Assembly: GCF_008642275.1 (NCBI RefSeq)
Contig: NZ_CP029189.1
Span: 7,484,001 to 7,548,000 of the forward strand
Length of the DNA stretch: 64,000 bases
Origin: Streptomyces venezuelae
Lineage (GTDB): Bacteria > Actinomycetota > Actinomycetes > Streptomycetales > Streptomycetaceae
Direction of reading: 5' to 3'
Position 1 is the stretch's first letter. Every line of letters starts with the position of its first letter. A program made the translations under genes and the position numbers. Positions 59,705 to 64,000 of the stretch are shown here, in pieces. A model generated the notes under the pieces. The model was given only the letters and a program-made list of their open reading frames with translations, made no database searches and was not told the DNA's origin.

Positions 59705-60190
59705 CTACGCCTGTTCGGCCTCCCGGGGCACTGCGGCGTCGAGCGCGGCCGTGAGGCGGTTCAGCCGGGCCTGGAGGTCGAGGACCTCGGTGAGCTCGAA
59801 GCCGGTGGCGGCCGCGATCCGCCGGGGCACCTCCACCGCGCGCACGCGCAGCGCGGCCCCCTCCTCGGTGAGGTGGGCGTGTACGGAGCGCTCGTCCTCG
59901 GTGCTGCGCTCACGGCGGACCAGTCCGGCCGCCTCCAGGCGCTTGAGCAGCGGTGACAGCGTGCCGGAGTCCAGCCGCAGGTGCTGCCCGATCTCCTTGA
60001 CCGGCATCTCGCCGTGCTCCCAGAGCACCAGCATCACCAGGTACTGGGGGTAGGTGAGCCCCAGGTCCTTGAGGACGACGCGGTAGAGGCCGCCGAAAGC
60101 ACGGCTCGCCGCGTTCAGCGCGAAGCAGATCTGCCCGTCGAGGCGCAGGAAGTCCTGATCGGGGTGGGTCGCGGTGGGCTGCTCGGTCAT
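59705..60190 (-). CDS. ohrR: Organic hydroperoxide sensor OhrR (MarR family)
   Basis: A 161-residue MarR protein: winged HTH (KEIGQHLRLDSGTLSPLLKRL, ending RSTEDERSVHAHLT) and the redox-sensing C22 in LDGQICFALNAASRA, the OhrR signature. Oxidation of this Cys by organic hydroperoxide releases it from DNA. ATG 60190. It is divergent from ohr with a palindromic operator between, the standard regulatory pair. Confidence 0.94.
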   Translation of the reverse strand: MTEQPTATHPDQDFLRLDGQICFALNAASRAFGGLYRVVLKDLGLTYPQYLVMLVLWEHGEMPVKEIGQHLRLDSGTLSPLLKRLEAAGLVRRERSTEDERSVHAHLTEEGAALRVRAVEVPRRIAAATGFELTEVLDLQARLNRLTAALDAAVPREAEQA

Positions 60191-60225
60191 GACGCCCAGT
60201 GTACCCGGGGTGAACTTGCGAGGCA

Positions 60226-60259
60226 TTGAATTGTGCACAACTGAATTGTGTGCTCTAGT
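60226..60259 (+). promoter_or_regulatory. ohr promoter and OhrR operator
   Basis: TTGTGCACAA (60231-60240) is a perfect palindrome, and TGAATTGTG occurs twice (from 60227 and 60242). TTGTGC (60231-60236), 17 nt, TCTAGT (60254-60259) forms the ohr promoter, so OhrR would cover the -35. Confidence 0.75.
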
Positions 60260-60318
60260 AGTGGAGCGCGGCCGACCACCGGCCGCCACCACGGTTCATT
60301 TCTGCGAGAGGACCTCTC

Positions 60319-60729
60319 ATGGACGCGCTCTACACCGCTGTCGCCACCGCCAACGGCCGCGAGGGCCGTACCGTCAGCTCCGACGGTCAGCTCGATCTCG
60401 CCCTCGCGATGCCCCCGGCGCTCGGCGGCAACGGGCAGGGCACCAACCCCGAGCAGCTCTTCGCGGCCGGCTACGCGGCCTGCTTCGCCAGCGCGCTCGG
60501 TCTGGTCGGCCGCCAGGCCAAGGCCGACACCAGCGAGGTCTCGGTCACCGCGGAGGTCTCCATCGGCAAGGACGGCGCCGGCTTCGGCCTCGCCGTCACC
60601 CTGCGCGTCGAGCTCCCGGAGTCCCTGGCCGGCGAGACCGGCGCCCTGCTGGTCAAGCAGGCGCACGAGGTCTGCCCGTACTCCCGCGCCACCCGCGGCA
60701 ACATCGACGTGGACCTCGTGATCGAGTAA
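60319..60729 (+). CDS. ohr: Organic hydroperoxide resistance peroxidase Ohr
   Basis: A 136-residue Ohr/OsmC-family thiol peroxidase. Catalytic C55 lies in AGYAACFASAL and resolving C119 in HEVCPYSRATRGN; R17 of the active site is in REGRTVSSDG. It reduces fatty acid and other organic hydroperoxides in the cytoplasm using dihydrolipoyl thiols. Induction by OhrR release is expected. SD is AGAGGA. Confidence 0.96.
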   Translation: MDALYTAVATANGREGRTVSSDGQLDLALAMPPALGGNGQGTNPEQLFAAGYAACFASALGLVGRQAKADTSEVSVTAEVSIGKDGAGFGLAVTLRVELPESLAGETGALLVKQAHEVCPYSRATRGNIDVDLVIE

Positions 60730-60741
60730 AGATGCCGGACA

Positions 60742-60797
60742 CCTGGCGGGCGGCCACCATGGAAGGACATCTGCTTCCACGGGGGCCGCACGCCAGG
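60742..60797 (+). promoter_or_regulatory. Three-stem RNA hairpin masking the hydroxylase SD
   Basis: Nested stems: CCTGGCG (60742-60748) with CGCCAGG (60791-60797); GCGGCC (60750-60755) with GGCCGC (60784-60789); TGGAAG (60760-60765) with CTTCCA (60774-60779), 19 bp in all. The 3' arm takes the first bases of the GGAGG SD (60796-60800) of the next gene. It may end ohr transcripts, limit hydroxylase translation, or both. Confidence 0.65.
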
Positions 60798-60805
60798 AGG
60801 CGCCA

Positions 60806-62497
60806 GTGACGCACGCCTACGCAACGGACGTACTGGTCGCCGGCGCGGGCCCGGTGGGCCTGACCGCCGCCGCGGAGCTCCGCAGACGGGGTGTCACGTG
60901 CCGGATCGTCGACCGGCTGCCGGCCCGGCTGCCGTTCGCGAAGGCCGTGGGCATCCAGCCGCGTACGTTCGAGGTGTGGGACCGCATGGGGCTGGCCCGC
61001 ACTGCCCTGGAGGCGGCCGTTCCGCTGCGGGGCCAGTTTCTCTACGTCGACGGGGTCGAGCAGCCCCGTATCGACCTCTCCGTGCCGCCCGAAGTCCCGT
61101 ACGAGTTCGCGGCCCTGCCCCAGTACGAGACCGAGCGCATCCTGGACGAGTTCCTGGGCCGCTTCGGAACGGCCGTCGAACGGGGCACCGAACTCGTGTC
61201 GTTCACCCAGGACGACGACGGGGTGACCTGCCGGCTGCGGGCCGCCTCCGGGCCGGAGGAAGAGGTACGGACCCGCTTCCTCGTGGGCTGCGACGGCGCC
61301 CACAGCATCGTCCGCAAGGGACTCGGCCTCGGCTTCGAGGGCGGCGCCTTCGCCGAGGAGTACATGCTCGCCGACGTACGCGTCGACTGGGACCTGCCGC
61401 CCGGCTACACCCTGCGCTCCATGCACCTGGGCGATGACGGGGCGGTCGACGACGTGCTGGTCTGCATCCCCCTGCCCGGCCGTGGCCGGTACCGCATGTC
61501 GATGAGGGTGCCGCCCGAACTCTCCACCGCAGGACGGGACGGGGCCGCCGCCGACGGCATCACCCACGGCCTGCAGAGCGGCCGCGGCCCCGTGCTGGCC
61601 GACATCCAGACCGTTCTCGACCGGCTCTCGCCGAAGCCCACCACCGCCTTCGACATGCGCTGGACCTCGGTGTTCCGGATCAGCCACCGCATCGTGGACC
61701 GCTACGGCGACGGCCGGGTCTTCGTCGCCGGGGACGCGGCCCACATCCACCCGCCGACCGGCGCCCAGGGCATGAACACCGGGATCCAGGACGCCTGGAA
61801 CCTGGCCTGGAAACTCGCCCTGGCCTGCGCGGGCGCGGCCCACCCCGGCCTGCTCGCCGGCTACGACGCCGAGCGCCGGCCCGTCGGCGAGGAAGTCGTC
61901 GGCCGCACCGTCCGGCACGCCGTCGAAGGCATGGAGAACGACCCCGACGACCCGCAGACGCTGATGATGCGCGAGGCCCAGCTCCTCGTCGGCTACCGGG
62001 GAAGCCCGTCCGTGGACCCGGCCGGCGAAGGCCCCGGTCCCCGGCCCGGCGACCGGGCTCCCGACTGCGCGGGCCTCACCGGGCCCATCGCCGGCTACCC
62101 GCTGCGCCTGTACGACGTCCTGCGCGAGCGGGACCACGTACTGCTGCTCCACGGGGCCGCGTTCGGGCCCGGGTCCGACATCGGAACGGGCCTCGACGAA
62201 CTCGTCCGGACGGCCCGGGAGTCCTCGGGCGGCCGCATGGAGGTCTGCCTGGTCCTCGCGGCGGCAGCGGAAGCGGACGCCGACGCGAAGGCCGTCATCG
62301 AAGCCGACGGGACGACACTGCCGGTCTACGCCGACACCCGGGGCGAGTTCGCCCGCCTCTACGCGGCCGCGGAACCCACGGCCTTCGTGATCCGCCCGGA
62401 CGGATACCTCGGCGCCCGGATCCCGCTCTCCCCGACCGCCCCGCGGCAGCTCGCCGCCCACCTCGACAAGGTCTTCGCCGCGAGCGCGCCGAACTGA
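60806..62497 (+). CDS. FAD-dependent aromatic hydroxylase (PheA/TfdB type)
   Basis: A 563-residue flavoprotein monooxygenase from GTG 60806 with GGAGG SD. FAD motif DVLVAGAGPVGLTAAAEL (about 8-25), DG motif FLVGCDGAHSIVRK, GD motif VFVAGDAAHIHPPTGAQG. A C-terminal thioredoxin-like domain (about 440-563) completes the phenol hydroxylase / polyketide oxygenase layout. It hydroxylates aromatics with NAD(P)H and O2; substrate unknown. It follows ohr by 76 nt, taken up by a hairpin. Confidence 0.9.
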   Translation: MTHAYATDVLVAGAGPVGLTAAAELRRRGVTCRIVDRLPARLPFAKAVGIQPRTFEVWDRMGLARTALEAAVPLRGQFLYVDGVEQPRIDLSVPPEVPYEFAALPQYETERILDEFLGRFGTAVERGTELVSFTQDDDGVTCRLRAASGPEEEVRTRFLVGCDGAHSIVRKGLGLGFEGGAFAEEYMLADVRVDWDLPPGYTLRSMHLGDDGAVDDVLVCIPLPGRGRYRMSMRVPPELSTAGRDGAAADGITHGLQSGRGPVLADIQTVLDRLSPKPTTAFDMRWTSVFRISHRIVDRYGDGRVFVAGDAAHIHPPTGAQGMNTGIQDAWNLAWKLALACAGAAHPGLLAGYDAERRPVGEEVVGRTVRHAVEGMENDPDDPQTLMMREAQLLVGYRGSPSVDPAGEGPGPRPGDRAPDCAGLTGPIAGYPLRLYDVLRERDHVLLLHGAAFGPGSDIGTGLDELVRTARESSGGRMEVCLVLAAAAEADADAKAVIEADGTTLPVYADTRGEFARLYAAAEPTAFVIRPDGYLGARIPLSPTAPRQLAAHLDKVFAASAPN

Positions 62498-62500
62498 CCC

Positions 62501-62580
62501 GTCGGGGCCGCACCGGTCGGTCAGGGCCGCACCGGTCGGTCATGGCCCCATTGATCCGTCAGGGCCGCACCCGTCCGTCA
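62501..62580. repeat. 19-bp tandem repeats in convergent gap
   Basis: Four 19-bp units start at 62501, 62520, 62539 and 62558 (consensus GTCAGGGCCGCACCGGTCG), the third diverged, with the start of a fifth at 62577 that includes the DUF6204 stop codon. They fill the gap between convergent genes. Confidence 0.88.
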
Positions 62581-62952
62581 GGCCTGGGCACCGGCGCCGG
62601 ACCGGGCGGCCTCCCGGCGCTGCCGCTTGCCCAGCGGGGCCAGCGACATGTCCTGGGCCTGCGACCTCAGCTGCTTGAAGCCGTACCCGCGCTCGCCCAG
62701 CCAGCTCTCCGCCGCCAGCTCCGCCCTGGCCGTGGCGTCGAGGATGTCCTCCTCCGCCTCACCCGTGTCCACGAAACGGAACGTGAAGAAGGGCCGGGCC
62801 GCGAGGTCGTACGACAGATGCCCCTCGGCGGTGAACTCCGCGCGCAGCATGTCGTGCTCGGGAGCCGCGGCCAGCAGCTCGGCCCTCTGGGCGTCGGTCA
62901 GACCGTCGAACGAGCCGCGGACGGTGATACGGAAGGTACGGGTAGCGCTCAT
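62578..62952 (-). CDS. DUF6204 family protein
   Basis: A 124-residue protein: TFRITVRGSFDGLTDAQRAE, HLSYDLAARPFFTFRF, and a basic C-terminus (GKRQRREAARS). It resembles the Streptomyces DUF6204 family, alpha/beta and of unknown function. TAGGCT lies a few bases upstream of ATG and no SD is clear, so it may be leaderless. No operon partner. Confidence 0.75.
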   Translation of the reverse strand: MSATRTFRITVRGSFDGLTDAQRAELLAAAPEHDMLRAEFTAEGHLSYDLAARPFFTFRFVDTGEAEEDILDATARAELAAESWLGERGYGFKQLRSQAQDMSLAPLGKRQRREAARSGAGAQA

Positions 62953-63025
62953 CCCAGCAGCCTAGGTCGGATGCTCCGTCCCATGCACCCGGATATCCGC
63001 CGGTCCGCCCGGCTCGGCCACCTCA

Positions 63026-63095
63026 CGGACCGCCGCGGACCGCCACGGACCGCCACGGACCGCCGCGGACCGCCGCGGAGCGCCGCGGAGCGCCG
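63026..63095. repeat. 10-bp tandem repeats
   Basis: Seven units of CGGACCGCCG or one-base variants run from 63026 to 63095, upstream of the vWA gene promoter and downstream (divergent side) of DUF6204. The gap of 223 nt has no gene. Confidence 0.9.
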
Positions 63096-63140
63096 CGTAC
63101 ACCGCCCGGACACCCCGAAAGCCCCGGCCGGAAGCCCGTT

Positions 63141-63169
63141 TTGGATTGCCGGACGATCCTCAATACGAT
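63141..63169 (+). promoter_or_regulatory. Promoter of the secreted vWA gene
   Basis: TTGGAT (63141-63146), 17 nt, TACGAT (63164-63169), ending 6 nt before ATG 63176; no SD, so the mRNA is probably leaderless. Confidence 0.6.
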
Positions 63170-63175
63170 CCGGCG

Positions 63176-64000
63176 ATGATCACAAGAAAACGGCTTGCGG
63201 TCGGGGCGTGCGGCCTGCTCGCCGCCCTGGCCGTCGGGCTCTTCCCGGCGAGCGCCACCGCCGCCGACGAACCGACGGCGAAGGAACCCCCCAAGGTCGA
63301 CCTCGTGCTCGACGTGAGCGGCTCCATGCGGGCCGCCGACATCGACGGACAGACCCGCATGGCAGCGGCCAAGCAGGCCTTCAACGAGGTCATCGACGCG
63401 GTCCCGGCCGAGGTGCGCCTCGGCATACGCACCCTCGGGGCCAACTACCCCGGGGACGACCGGGCCCTCGGCTGCAAGGACACCAAGCAGCTCTACGCGG
63501 TCGGCCCCCTCGACCGGACCGAGGCGAAGACCGCCGTGGCGACCCTGGCCCCCACCGGCTGGACGCCGATCGGACCGGCCCTGCTCGGCGCGGCCCAGGA
63601 CCTGGAGGGCGGCAACGGCTCCAAGCGGATCGTGCTCATCACGGACGGCGAGGACACCTGCGCCCCGCTGGACCCGTGCGAGGTGGCGCGCGACATCGCC
63701 GCCAAGGGCATCCACCTCGTCATCGACACCCTCGGCCTCGTCCCGGACGCCAAGACCCGGGCCCAGCTGACCTGCATCGCCGAGGCCACCGGCGGTACCT
63801 ACACCTCGGTGCAGCACAAGGCGGACCTCTCCAACAGGGTGAAACAACTCGTCGACCGGGCCGCGGACCCGGTCGTCAACCCGGTGGCGACCGAGGGCAC
63901 CAAGCAGTGCGAGGGCGCCCCGCAGCTGAAGGCCGGCCTCTACAGCGACCGCGAGAGCTTCGGGGAACACCGCTGGTACCGGGTCGACGTCCTCCCGGGA
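63176..64000 (+). CDS. Secreted von Willebrand factor A domain protein (3' truncated)
   Basis: The frame is open to the right edge, giving 275 residues. A signal peptide (MITRKRLAVGACGLLAALAV ... ASATAADE) precedes a vWA domain (about 38-235): VDLVLDVSGSMRAADIDGQT with intact MIDAS DxSxS, GWTPIGPALL supplying the Thr, and VLITDGEDTC. Paired Cys suit an exported protein. Such proteins in Streptomyces often end in a membrane anchor, which would be outside the window. It lacks the PafBC promoter of the cytoplasmic vWA genes. Confidence 0.9.
   Translation, partial: MITRKRLAVGACGLLAALAVGLFPASATAADEPTAKEPPKVDLVLDVSGSMRAADIDGQTRMAAAKQAFNEVIDAVPAEVRLGIRTLGANYPGDDRALGCKDTKQLYAVGPLDRTEAKTAVATLAPTGWTPIGPALLGAAQDLEGGNGSKRIVLITDGEDTCAPLDPCEVARDIAAKGIHLVIDTLGLVPDAKTRAQLTCIAEATGGTYTSVQHKADLSNRVKQLVDRAADPVVNPVATEGTKQCEGAPQLKAGLYSDRESFGEHRWYRVDVLPG

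Overview
The window is high-GC (about 70% or more) actinobacterial chromosome with strong GC3 codon bias, frequent GTG starts, many ATGA/GTGA/TTGA gene overlaps and several likely leaderless transcripts. The families present (AfsR/SARP regulator, DUF6158, DUF6381 and DUF6204 small proteins, a zinc-independent L31/L33 cluster, secreted hydrolases, an srs-like type III PKS operon) point to Streptomyces or a close relative. No tRNA, rRNA, insertion sequence, prophage or CRISPR array was seen. About 57 protein-coding genes or gene remnants are supported; the first is cut by the left edge and the last by the right edge.

Layout. 1-12 kb: NarL-type two-component pair, a small Cys/His protein, a hemerythrin protein, an LLM oxidoreductase, a large SARP-NTPase regulator, an FAD monooxygenase and a secreted GH31 glycosidase with a decayed convergent gene behind it. 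12-20 kb: LysR, a TetR-MFS operon with a clear operator, DUF6158, a zinc-starvation cluster (L33-L31-CobW) behind a candidate Zur site, a second TetR-MFS pair and an XRE-TPR regulator. 20-32 kb: secreted M64 peptidase, stand-alone vWA protein, DUF6381, VOC protein, 2OG oxygenase, secreted lipase-like hydrolase, GNAT, secreted unknown, SRPBCC protein, ankyrin and beta-propeller lipoprotein genes, and an HNH nuclease-like lipoprotein.

32.2-45.0 kb is the most notable block: one five-gene operon (DUF4132 protein, a 1638-residue partner, MoxR-like AAA+ ATPase, DUF5682-VWA fusion, SWIM zinc-finger protein) whose parts match the poorly understood E. coli yehI/L/M/P/Q set. Its upstream region carries a perfect match to the actinobacterial PafBC/RecA-NDp DNA-damage promoter (TTGTCAGTG, 8 nt, TANNNT), and the same element precedes the stand-alone vWA gene 10 kb away. 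I infer a DNA-damage-induced AAA+/vWA remodelling system with a physically separate vWA partner.

45-64 kb: MarR with divergent alpha/beta hydrolase and a striking operator, HAD protein, frameshifted MOSC gene, ricin-type lectin, a lipoprotein with a 36-bp repeat array, a carboxylesterase, a repeat-plus-membrane protein, an srsABC-like phenolic-lipid operon (type III PKS, ICMT-like methyltransferase, FAD hydroxylase) divergent from a UbiA prenyltransferase, an OmpR-type two-component pair, VanZ-like and PHP proteins, the ohrR/ohr peroxide switch, an aromatic hydroxylase behind a long RNA hairpin, DUF6204, and a partial secreted vWA protein. Functional statements come from motifs and family knowledge; no database search was run.
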